Below, in pieces: positions 50,099 through 61,600 of a stretch of DNA of 64,000 nucleotides. The stretch comes from Phalacrocorax aristotelis. Its lineage: Eukaryota; Chordata; Aves; Suliformes; Phalacrocoracidae. A model generated the notes under the pieces. That model was not told the origin of the DNA and made no database searches. It saw nothing but the letters and a program-made list of their open reading frames with translations. How positions within the stretch are numbered: position 1 is the first letter of the stretch; each line of letters opens with the position of its first letter. A program made the position numbers and the translations under genes. The stretch lies in contig NC_134283.1 in assembly GCF_949628215.1 (NCBI RefSeq), positions 25,212,975 to 25,276,974 on the forward strand. Reading direction: 5' to 3'.

Positions 50099-52671
50099 AA
50101 CATGCTTAGACAGCACCTTTTCTGGTCAAGTAGTCAGCAGTGACCACAAGACTGCCGCTGACAGTTGTGTGTCTGTAACAGTTATGTGACTAATAGTCCT
50201 CTATCCTTCAAGTTCGTGCAGTTTGATTCTCAGGCAAGAGGACATACCAAGGAACAAGCTTTTGGAGGAGGAGAGTTGCATGAATCATAAGCTTCACAGC
50301 GTGAGAGTCCTGACACTCTTCAGTTGCTCAGAACTTTCATCTGCCTGTGTTTCCCCAGTGACCATGGCTGTACAACCACCTTGGTCTGTCTTCTGTGCTG
50401 TTGAGGCTGTAGGTCACAATCCTCTTGGCTACCTGAGAAGGAATCCCACGACTGAAGAATTGGATTTTTTTGTTCCTCTTACTTTATATTTTAAAAAAAA
50501 GTTTTTTCTCCTGAAGCCTTCTTGCTGCAAATCACTTTTTCTAACAGTATTTAATACTTAACTGGAGTAAACATGTACTATTGTACTATTTTGTAATAAT
50601 TTTAGTAAAATGAAACAAAATAATGATAATACAGGTAAAGCTTTTCATTCAGTATTCCTCAAGTTTAGGGTTTCTGCATAAGGAGTACTGTGAGCATGCT
50701 GCTATTCTCATTTTATATGAAATAAAATTCTTTCATTATTGTAAAGTTGTAACTCTTCCCTTATGCAACAGTGAATCAGTTAATGGTGGTTAGAGGCCAG
50801 TTCTAAATAGGTCATGAGCAATGAAGTCAGTAGGGCTAGTGTTTCAAGGATTTCTTATCTTGAGTGAGGGTTGTCTATGTAGGTCTTTCATGTTTTCCAG
50901 TAGGATCATCATCTCCAAACCTGCTCTGTGCTGAAACCTGGCTGCTTTGTTCACTGATATGAAAATCACTTCTGCTGTGCTATCTTCCACTCTATATGCG
51001 TTCAAGATGTTTTGGAAATCTCTTTGGAGGGCCAACTGCGCATGTGGCGGTGACCTCGCTGGAGCTATTCTGTGTAGCACTTCAAAAGTTTGGGTCCAGC
51101 CTTCAAATGCAGTTACGTACTCCCTGTGCTGAACAGCAGAATGCTGCATATATACAAGGAATTTGTGCTTTTAATGCAGCTTGTACCTTAAGTGCTCAGA
51201 TAGGTTTGTACGCTCGTGTTTAGAAAGCTCTAACCTTGTGTACCTTGGTGTAGGTGAGGTTGTGGAAGGACTTGTGTAGGTTTCAGTCCATGCTGCAGGA
51301 AAGCCAATTTCTAAATAGTGGTGCATGTTTTGTCTGACCAATATGTTGGGGTTTTTTTAAATGTGAGGAGCAATGAGTATTAGAAAATATATTTAACAGG
51401 TGATAAGAAAAAATTTAGTGATCTAGGCATGTATGGAAAGGGTCAGATGATATTTTACTGTGTGACAACTGATTGCCATTCCCCTGAGCCTAGTTATCAG
51501 GGCATTGTGATCTACTAAGATGGTGACAACGATCGGGTAAATTACTTTCCAAAACCAATAAAAGCGAGAGGAGAGAACCTCTGATTTGGTATTGTTTGTC
51601 AGATACTTGGCATAGCTGTGAGATGGTGCAGCGCTCCACAAAGAGTACTATATTTAGCTGTTTCCAAGGAGATGTTCTGTGCGATATTGATAATTGCATT
51701 AATCCTTGATTTACACAGTCTGCAGGAAAGGAAACTGTTCCTTCTCCTAGTGTTGGCTTCTTAATTGCTCAATGATCTGTAATTTATAGATACCTTGATT
51801 TAAGTCCTTGTGTTTGCATGTGTGTTGGGGGCAAAATCCATGGTCAAATGATCATTCTTCTACCATAGAAATGATTTATGAACATGAGCATTGCTTCTTG
51901 ATGTTACTGTCTTACTTAGACTGCTTTGTTTTTACTTGTGTGAGGTATGCCTGCATGTGAAGGCTTCCACAGTAACTAGGTTGAAGAGATGGCTTGATGA
52001 CATCCTGTGTTTTCTGTGTCAAGGGCTAAGAGCATTCATGTCAACTTCACTTGTGCCAAGAGTACTGTTAAGATATTCATGGTTGAAAACACAACTCTGC
52101 TCAGAATGTGTGATTTTCACTGTATAACTGAACAATCTTCCTGTGTCTGGATCTGATGGTTTAGTCACTCTCTGCATAAGAAATCTTTCAGGGCAGTATT
52201 ATCCATGGACCTGTTTCCAGGGCTCAATATGCTTTGTACGTCTCTGAAAGTAACTCTGGATTTCTGAGATAGAATTATTTTAAGCAAAACTTTTGAGGCT
52301 TTACATCTAAAATATATTCTGTGTCGCTGACGTGCACTGATGAAATTAAACTGAGTTGGAAAGGAGAAGCAAAAAGCCAGGTAAAAAGTTAACGTATTAC
52401 TTTAAACCATGTAATTCACTGTGAATGCTCTTTCTGCATACTATTGTCCATGAACTGAAGCTTGTTTAACTGCCTTGTTGTTATACTCTGGTGGTTCATG
52501 GACACAAAGTATATCATGTCACGATGACTACAAGCAAGTGATCTTGGTACTAGTTAAAATTCTTTAGGTTATATTTTATTCTGATTTCCATTCATACTTT
52601 GTTTGGAACTGCAGCTGACCTACTTGTTCATTTGAATTAAATACTTTGAGACACTGTCTTTTCTTTTGTAG

Positions 52672-52732
52672 AAAAGAAGAAAGGAGAGCACAACACTGAA
52701 GGAGAAAGGAAATGAGCAGTTCAAGAAGGGAG
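52672..52732 (+). CDS. TTC1: TTC1 coding exon 2 (start of TPR domain)
   Basis: A 61-nt exon with acceptor AG at 52670-52671 and donor GT at 52733. It encodes a basic linker and helix A of the first TPR (LKEKGNEQFKKG, the typical GN..F..G pattern). It enters in phase 0 and leaves in phase 1, with the split Asp codon completed by the next exon. Confidence 0.95.
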
Positions 52733-54560
52733 GTGGGTTGGTAATCTTTTAACACCATATGGATCTTCCAGGATCTTAAATTAACACTTAGACATCATGA
52801 TGATGTTGCAGATAACCCACAGGAAGAGCTCACACCTATCATTGTTCGGATTTATCATTTATATCATTTTTCATCCAGCTCTAGAGAACAATGGAGATAG
52901 CAGACCTCCTTAAGAGTTAAGTTTAAATCACAAAGACTTGGATTACTAAAGCAGGATTCTCATGAAAGCTAAGTGTTTAAATCCAAGAACGTGATACAGA
53001 ATTGACTGCCTTCCAAGTGCCAGGGTTTCTTTTGCTAATAAAAAAAGGCTTCCACGTGGCTCTGAGTTTTGCTAATGCGTGCACTTAAAGTTGATGCAGG
53101 ACTCAGTGGGTCAGTAGCTCTCTCATACCTTTGTACAGTTGCATGTTTGTTTCTATCCACTGACTCTATCTGTTATAGAATATATTTGTGTGTGTATGTG
53201 TATATATACAGACATCTATATATACATATACACATGTATATGTACATCTATATGCACTTACATGTACATATCTATACATATGCGTATATGTGTATCAACA
53301 GATGTAAAGACATGTATGTGTGTATATAGAGAGATGTACATGTACACATACACATATGTTTAAAAAAAACCCAAACAACTAGATGTATGTAGATTTCTAG
53401 CTTATGCCAGAACTGGACACATTCTGAGCATAGTTAATACATAACAGCAGGGTTGAGGTCAGTAATAAAAAACTGTTCTAATGCTTTTAATTAAAAAACA
53501 CGAAGGGGGAAGTGATTTTGACACCCACCTTTCATTTAATGTTCTGGTGGCTAGAGGATTCACAAAGAAACCAGGATATGCAGATTCATACTTTCTTCAG
53601 TCAGCAGGGACACAAACAAGTAACTTCCCCTTTCCAGGAGTGTACCGTGATAACCAGACAGTGGCCTTCCTGTTGGAGGTCTCTTATTGTGAGTTAAGAG
53701 AGCAAGATTCCTGGGGAATGATTTACCAATTCAGGCAAGCACCAGAGCAGGCAGAAGGGAACTGCTGGGATCGTGAAAGCAGCAAACCTGTAATGTCAGC
53801 TGAATCATCTTGTGAGGTCTCATCCATAGCTGCTTCTTGACAAATTCTTTGGCAGACCTTTTCAATGTGCCTGTGCCTGCCAAAGTGCTTTAAGCACCTG
53901 GATGGTCACCAGCTAATGTGCACAGAAAGAATTGCTCTGTTTTGAGGATGATGCACTTGTCAGCTGGCAGGGAGTGCATTGTTCAGAGTCAGTATAGAGT
54001 CAAGAGTGAAAAGGCCCTACCTTTATTAGAAAATGAATAACTTGATAATCCCATGTGATTTACTACTGCTCCTTGCTTTAGACCAGACTTGATGATGGAT
54101 GACCTTCAGGTGATAATGGATTTGTGGTGACTGACCTTTAAGTCAGTCATTGAAAATGATGCAGCAAATAAAAAACCTCCATAGCTGCTTTGAACAGGTA
54201 TCAGTGCAGTGATATGTTTCAGCACATGCTTCCTTTCAGATCAGGGTACTCTTGATCTAAAGAGATTGTACCTCTAAGGCTAGTACTCAGGTACAGTTTC
54301 AGGGATGAGAATTACATGCACATCATGCATTAAGCGCAGGACTATATTTCTGCTTTTACAAGGGTGTTGATTTTAAAACAATTTTGATTGGTCTATGTAC
54401 TACTCAGTAATGTACTTTGAGTGCAGCTACGGATTCTGGTTTAATTTTGCATCATATATTGAGAAATGTTTCCAAAGAAATCTTAGCCGTGTGGTTCACT
54501 GACTATACTGGCATTTGAAATAAATACTATATTTTGGTTTTTCTGCTCTTGCATCTGCAG
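52733..54560 (+). other. TTC1: TTC1 intron with TA/CA-rich simple repeat
   Basis: A phase 1 intron of 1.8 kb. It holds an imperfect alternating purine-pyrimidine repeat of TATATG and ACATAT units at about 53187-53357. The 119-codon frame at 53484-53840 shows no motif and I take it as chance. Confidence 0.85.
53187..53357. repeat. (TATATG/CATATA)n imperfect microsatellite
   Basis: About 170 bp of alternating T/A/C/G in TATA, TATG and ACAT units, with the look of a decayed (CA/TA)n array in a TTC1 intron. Such alternating tracts are often polymorphic. Confidence 0.85.
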
Positions 54561-54673
54561 ACTATGGAGAGGCAGAAGACTCTTACACGAAGGCTCTGCA
54601 GATTTGTCCGGCTTGCTTCCAAAAAGATAGGGCTGTTTTATTTTCAAATAGAGCCGCTGCAAAAATGAAACAG
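54561..54673 (+). CDS. TTC1: TTC1 coding exon 3 (TPR1 helix B to TPR2 helix A)
   Basis: A 113-nt exon; with the split base it gives 38 codons. The acceptor is CATCTGCAG ending at 54560 and the donor is GTGAAT at 54674. It encodes YGEAEDSYTKALQICPACF, completing TPR1, and then LFSNRAAAKMKQ, the well-conserved helix A of TPR2 (NRAA). It leaves in phase 0. Confidence 0.96.
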
Positions 54674-56662
54674 GTGAATATTCTTTTTATTTTATGAAAC
54701 ACCATGTATTGATTACATGACAAATGCAATAACTAAGTCATAAGGGTTGCATGAAGGAGGGCAAAGGAATAAAGGTGTTTGCACATTTTGCAGCTTGCCC
54801 AGTCTGTCATGCTCCCAGTAGAAATGCTGGTACACTTAGTTTTATTGAGGGTGAATACAAACCTGCAAGTTGCAGTTGGAACAGCTGTTCAAAGTGGCTC
54901 TGCTGCATTATGTTTAAAACACTAATTTTTCTTTCATTCTAATGAAATTTAAAGTTCATGAGGAACAGATGTCTTTAAGCATGTTTAGTGAATGCAGACC
55001 ATATATTAGGTTGTATAGAATTGGAGCTAGGTAGTGGTTTTTTTCCTAAAAGCCTGGATTATCATATACTTATCATTTAATTGGCTCAAATGCTTTCAGG
55101 CATAAGCAGGACTTCCTGACCATGGCTTTATTCATTAATTCAGTTAGTCTACTTCCTTTGCAGTTGCTGTATGGCGGGACAGACCTATATAGTAGGGCAT
55201 GGTCTGGATAGAATGGCTACAGCTTTCTTCATATATTTTCTATTCCTTGACCAGGGGCAGATGCCCAGATGTTACCAGAATCAGCAATACACTTAGGTAG
55301 CAGGGAAGGCATAGAACACAATCTGTCTGAACAGAAACCTTCACTTCTTTAGAAAGAGGAGATACTAAGAATTCAGGGGAAATTACTTTCTATTTTGCCT
55401 TTGTTTTTAAGATTAAATTATTAGAGAAAAATAGCACAGTAATTCATATCCTCAGTTTACCTTCCTGAAAAGCAGACTTTCTTGCAGTTTTCCTCTAAGT
55501 GTTGAGACAGATGCAGCTCTGCCATATTTAGGCATAAATAAATAAATTCTTACTCAGCATAAACTATCCTTTGTTGGCTAGAATTATCTAACTTGCTGTT
55601 GGGCTACTGAATTGTTTGAGCAGACAAGGAAAAAAATGGAATAAAACCTGTAATAACAGATGCTGGAAGCTTTCAAGTATGAAAGCTGTAAACTGAAAAA
55701 TCTCCTCATAATACAGATGTTAACTAGTCATAGCACTGGGAAACTAATCCAGCAGTCCCCAAAGGAGCCCAAGATGACAGAAGAACTATGCACTAACTAG
55801 TGTATCTTACTAGTATAGGTCAGTGGAACTGACAGACCAATATATTACTCTGAAAATAGATTCATATTATTAATGAATTCCCCATTAAGTTTGTTATTCC
55901 ATACCTGCTGCACCCATTTGCACTCCAGTAAAAGCTTGTGAGGCATTCCGCTGAGACAGCTACTGTTTTATGGAGGAGAAAATAGTTCCTTGGGTGTAGA
56001 AAGATTACTCCTACTTTGATCAACAGTACAAGCACATAACAGCCTGATTGATTTATTTATTTGGCCCTTTTGGTTTCAGTGAAAATAGGATTTCTCTCTC
56101 AGGCCTCTTGGGTTTTTTTTTCTTGTTTTATTGTAAGCAGATCACCTGGCTCTCATCTTCTAACTATGGTTGTCTGGGTGCGCTTAAAATCTTGTCCCTA
56201 CCACTTCTGGAACTCTCATGCATTGTCCCTTGTAGAGAAAGCTGCATTAGGACTAATAGCAGTATCTGCTTTCCAAATGTCTTAGCTTATACAGACAAGA
56301 ATTTATTTGGGATACTTGGGAACTATCTATTCCAACTCCTTAATTATTTGACAAAGGTAGAAAAGCTGTAGCTCGGTTAAGCCAAGACCTGCAGATGTGA
56401 CTCAGCCTTTTGAGTGTAGCTTGCTGTTCAGTGCAGACTGATTAGTGGGGCAGCCGTGCAATTTGAACACTGTCAGCCTTCACAGGGAGGAAGCTAATCA
56501 CTGGTAAAGAGCTTTACATCAGAAGCAATGGTGTGAAAAGCCTTGATTGCATGAACATCCCAGTTCCTTGGAATGCCAGACAAAACTTTTTGCTTGCAAG
56601 TGTAAATAATCTGTTTCCCAAGAAATATGACTTAAATATAACAAAACTATTTTCTGTTCTAG
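54674..56662 (+). other. TTC1: TTC1 intron
   Basis: A phase 0 intron of about 2 kb, acceptor TTCTGTTCTAG ending at 56662. I see nothing else in it. Confidence 0.85.
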
Positions 56663-56699
56663 GACAAGATGGAAGCTGCCCTAAGTGACTGCAGCAAAG
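56663..56699 (+). CDS. TTC1: TTC1 coding exon 4 (37-nt microexon-like, TPR2)
   Basis: A very short exon encoding DKMEAALSDCSK plus one base, the loop and helix B of TPR2 (the A..DC..A pattern). The acceptor AG is at 56661-56662 and the donor GTATGG starts at 56700. It is too short for a reading-frame scan, but its phase (0 in, 1 out) fits both neighbours and the protein text is typical of TTC1. Confidence 0.93.
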
Positions 56700-58452
56700 G
56701 TATGGCTTTTTCCCCTGTGTGCTGCTCTTGTGCCCGATCTTTAAACGTAAATTACACCAGTTAATGCCTTACTACAGAACTGTAAATTTGGGCGTAAGGG
56801 TCTTTAAAGAATTTGTAGAAAAGCTGTGGTGGAAGACATCTGAAACTAGAATTATTTATATTATTTGTATTATTTATTTTGTAAAATGTCTATCAAACTT
56901 TTCCTGTCTGTAATAATTTACTTTCTGTTCTCTTACGCCATTAAGGCTGCTGTTTGTACTTGTTTAATAGGAAAGTCTTTTTATTATGGAAGCTGTTTCC
57001 TTAAACCTACTACTTTAAACCCACTTCCACCTGCCATTCCCCCCCAAATCTTGATTTAATCCTAGATTCCAAAGAACCATGAGGCCTTATAGAATTAAAA
57101 GCATTATCAAGTCCCTTTTATGCCAGGCTTTTGCTTTGTCACAAGGGCTTATGTTCTCCTGTTCTTGTCTGGCATAGTTTTTTCTCTGCAACTTCTGGTG
57201 AAATCATTTCAGCTGTGCATTGCTTTATTGCTTCCACCCACTCACCCATGCTTGAATATTTGTTAAACTCCCCATGACAGCTGGGGAAAAAAGTCTAAAT
57301 TACCAGTCAGAAAACTAATCCAATGGCTGCGTGCCAGTGCTGCTTGTACAGTAAATAGGCGTTTGTACTTGCTAGAAGTATTCTGGAAGGTAAGAAATTC
57401 TTGCTGGTCTCTGTCACTTTAGGGGTTTGTTTTGTTGTGGTGGTGCATTTTGAAAAACACTTCTGCTAATTTTGTCGTGGCTGAAAGGGAATCAGTCTGC
57501 TTTGCAGCAGTGAGACTTAAACCTACCATCGCTTGATGCTCCCCAGGGACTTGGCTTACAAACTGCAATGCAACACTTGGAGCACAGCAGAGCAATTCAC
57601 ACTAACCTGCAACGTGCTGACTGTAGCATTGTCTTTGTCCTTGTAGATGAAATACACTAGAATATTTAGGTAGATAATCCTAGATTTAATTGTCCCGAGA
57701 ACCATTTTAATGGGTTAGTAATTATAAAATGGGTAGTCTTTTATACTCCCTCTTTCTGTGATGAAAAATGTATGAAGAAATACTTGAGAAATTACTATGT
57801 GCAGGTTGCTGTTAAGTTTAGCATTCAGTCCTAACTGCATCGTAAACGTGGTCATGGTTGCCAAGGGAATGAGGAAAGGAAAAAAAGCTTAAATTTTGTC
57901 AGTATGTCCCTTTGCTAACTTGTAGGGCTAATATAACCGTTTGTGGATTCCCAATCCAATTTTGACTGCTTGATATTAAATTCAGAAGAACAACAGTAGT
58001 TCTCTGGGAGTTTGGCTCAACTTGAACCGAGATAAGCAGGGAAATGCTTATTTTCCCTGCTATGTGTATCTTTAGGTATATTTAACTTTAGCTGTAATCT
58101 AATAATGTACACTTATTAAATATACAAAAGCTCAAAAATGCCTTACAGGTCCTTAAAATTTCTGAGGTGTCACTTAGAATCTCTGCATATATAGCATAGC
58201 AAAATTAAATGTTTGTGCATTATAAATCAGTTGTATCTGTGATAGTGACATTAAAGGAGTATCATCATTTGCATTAGATTTTCACAGGCAGATATATGCC
58301 TTCCTGAATTATGACTTGGCTTTTAAACTGACTCTGCTTGATTCTAAGCTACGTTATAAAGATAACTATTAAGAATTTAATATACACTTAAGTCATTTGA
58401 GGGGTGTAGAAATGTTTCAAGTAAAATACTGTGTTTTGTTTTTGTTTTGTAG
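56700..58452 (+). other. TTC1: TTC1 intron
   Basis: A phase 1 intron of 1.75 kb, acceptor TTTTGTAG ending at 58452. I see no further feature in it. Confidence 0.85.
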
Positions 58453-58601
58453 CAGTGGAATTAGATCCTAACTATATTAGAGCTTTGCTGAGGAGAGCAG
58501 AACTATATGAGAAAACAGAAAAGCTAGATGAAGCTCTGGAAGATTATAAGGCAGTCCTAGAAAAAGACCCCTCAGTTCATCAAGCCAGAGAAGCCTGCAT
58601 G
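58453..58601 (+). CDS. TTC1: TTC1 coding exon 5 (TPR3)
   Basis: A 149-nt exon; with the split base it gives 50 codons. It encodes VELDPNYIRALLRRAELYEK (TPR3 helix A), then LDEALEDYKAVLEKDPS (helix B), then HQAREACM. The donor is GTAAGC at 58602, phase 0. In vertebrate TTC1 a basic coiled C-terminal segment follows. I could not find it in the rest of the window, so the last exon or exons lie beyond 64000. Confidence 0.96.
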
Positions 58602-61600
58602 GTAAGCCCTTTCAGTATCCTTTGGCCTAAATTTAAACCAAGCTCTTGTCTTTCCTATTGTAAATATTCAATGCTCTTTATGCAGGCAGCTTCACATGTA
58701 GTGGTGATAACTTTTTGCTTCTTAGTCTGAAAGTGTAGTGGTCTTCTCATCTGGTTTTATGTAAGGAAGATTACATGCACTGCCACAACTTCTATGACAA
58801 GTCTCAGGTCCATAAAGCATAGTTGTCTTGGTAAAGCTGTTAACATGTAATTACATGTTTAGCTGTTGAATAGTGTGTGCACACACACACATACACTGTG
58901 TTCTAGTTTTCTGATAGAGGCTGTTAATTTTATTTATGCATGTCCTAGAAAAGGTTGCCTGAACCACTGCTGCATTTTAGGAGCCACCATTTCAATAAGG
59001 ATCTTCAGTTTGGAGATTGAAATGCAAGCACCCTATACTACAGTTCTTGCTAGCTGTTTAATTAGTGGGAGTCTAGTTTTCGTTCAGTAGAATTATTTTT
59101 CTAATTGGTAAACTTGCAGACAAATTCCTTTATGGCATAATTATAAAATAATTACTTTTTTTGTGACTTCATTATATCACTTTGAGAATGGCAGAGACAG
59201 GAATCTATCAGTCTTTATCTTATGTTTGTAGCTACTTTGAAATGCTGATACTTTTGTTTCTTGATTTGGCTGTTTTCTGTTCTTGTTCTTTGCTATGCCT
59301 TGTGTGTGTATTGGCCACTTTTATTTTACGAAGTTATTTTACGAATCGTGACTGAAGTCTGCTATTAATCTTCAAAAACTTAGCCTTTCACTTGAAGAAA
59401 AAGGCACCTTGTAGTTGTAACAGCACTCTCCTGGTTCAGTTACTTACTTCATTTTGGGGGGGGGGAAAAAAGGAATTCTGCAGCTTAGTACTGTGTTCCA
59501 CTGTCCACTTTCAATCAAATTACAAATACTTCAGGATTAAACAATTAATGCAGAATCTTTGCCATATCTCTGTAAGCATAAGGAAATGCTTTAAAAGTTT
59601 CCTTGGCCTTTAGGATGTGTCAGCTTGGATGAAAAAAGCTAAGCCCCTACCACTTCCTGAAACCCCAATCTAACTTGTAAATAATCCTTACTCAATGGGG
59701 ATTTAGTCACTGCCACAGCCTGCTGATTTGAGGTTTTAAGTCACTCTTTGTGTAAAATTCCAGCAGGAAGTGATTTTTCTAGTGATATTTAGTATGTTAA
59801 TGCTTAGTGTGGAAAATAGCTGTGGGTTTGACAAGTTCAGAGGGTCTTTTCACAAGGGTAGCAAGAAGGGAAATTTATTTTGTGCAGAAAGCTCCTCTTA
59901 CAGGCTGCTTGCTGCTCTTCTTTTTGAAAAGAGGTTATGAAGGCTGTGTTGAAAGGACAAATGTGGTAGAAAGGTAGCCAGACAGCCTGTGGTTTTGAAG
60001 TAACATGCGCTAATCAAAGGTAGCCACTACAAAAAGTACAGTGGTGGTCGCTTTGATAAAAAGTTGGAGCTTCAGGTCATCGTAGTGAATTGTTTGCAAG
60101 CGCCAGAGAGCCTGGAAAGAGCTGACCATCTTCTGCAGGGAAAACAACAGCTGAACTATTCTTTGCTTCCCTTTTGAGGTAAATGGGTACAGTTTTAAAA
60201 TGTAATTCTTCGTTGGGCACCCAAATCCATATGCCAGTACTTGACTTTATTTATATCTGGTTAAATTTTCAAAGGCATTGTTGTTTTAGTTCAGCTTCTC
60301 ATCAGTGAACCTGCAACGTATTCTGCTCCATAAAGGAAAAAAAATAATTTGCTTCACCTGCAAAATTATCTCTAAAACCACTTTGGGTATGTTGATGCAG
60401 AAATATTTTTGAAAGGCTTAGGTTTAATGGTTTAAACTCTCCATTTGGGAAGATAAATCATTAGTAGTGATTTCCCTGCCCCCCCCACACCCCTTTCCGT
60501 ACTATGGTGTTGTAAGTGACAGATTAGAAACTGCTTTTATAGCATATTAGACAAGAAGCCTTGCCTGAAATTACTTCCTTTGGGACTGGATCAGTTGCAC
60601 TGATGGCAGAAAAATATTCCGCCTGTGTAACTCCTGTAAGGGTATGATTTCACAAAGCAGCAACACTGATCTACTCACTGCCTGCTGCTTACAAAGCTGT
60701 CCAGTTGCTTTCCTTGTGCTAGCACTGGTACTAGCTCGTGCCTGACCCTAGGGGATGGCTGGCTCTATATATGAGTCTGGCAGTTGACTAACTCTGCTAA
60801 AGGCAAAACCAGCAACGAGCAAGCAAAAAAAAAAAAAAAAAAGCCAGCAACCAAAAAGCCCCAAAGTAAATACTTCTATATTGCCTTGGCTTTTTGCAGT
60901 CAGACAGGTCCTACTGCAAATGCTAGTGAGAAGGAAAGAAAACATGGTCAAGGCAGTGCAGGACTCGGGGCCATCCCTTTCAGCAACACCCACTGACAAG
61001 GTCAGTTTACTGTGGAACGACCCCCTGATGCTTGTTGCATGTGTCTGGTGGAGAGCAGAAGAGCACTTTATCACCTAGCTCTTGGCAATGGCTTAATAAA
61101 TTACAAGCTTGTCAAACATCATTACTGCATGGGTAGTGAATGTGATGGGTCCATCACAGTCTAGAAAAGACTATTTGTGTTGGCCTTGTTTATAGGCTAC
61201 TAGCTGAGACTAGGGCTTATTTGATCCAGGAATTCAGCCAAGGAGTCTGCTGACATCTCTAAAGGAAACGATGGCGTTTAGTTTCTGTAGCTTGTAGTCT
61301 TTTAGCATTAGATTACGTCCACAGTGAGGCCTACTGTAATCTAGCGAGTTACTTGGTAAAATAGGGTATAAGGAGTATATTTTCAGCAGCTCATCGTACA
61401 AAGTACAACTGCAAAGATCAGACAGATTTTTATGAACTACCAGTCAGGACTCCACAGATTAATACTTGGGAACACTGTCAGTAGTTGGTACAAAATCTAA
61501 GGAGTTTAAAATACATATATTTTGGCTGATCGAAACCCCCTGAAAGTATAGATACTGTCCTTTACACCTCTTGCAAAACCACAGTGAGTGGTTCTTTCAG

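Larger units (their letters stand above)
41290..52671 (+). other. TTC1: TTC1 intron after the first coding exon (11.4 kb)
   Basis: The donor is GTAATC at 41290; the acceptor, after a T-rich tract, is TTTTGTAG ending at 52671. It contains an antisense CR1 fragment (43.44 kb), a poly(T) run near 45567, a perfect 10-bp hairpin at 46513-46537 and one unexplained 120-codon open frame at 49739-50098. Nothing else gene-like is visible. Confidence 0.85.

Noticed and set aside
53484..53840. A 119-codon + strand frame in a TTC1 intron
   Set aside because: No recognisable motif, no splice sites that fit and mixed low-complexity composition; it is likely chance.
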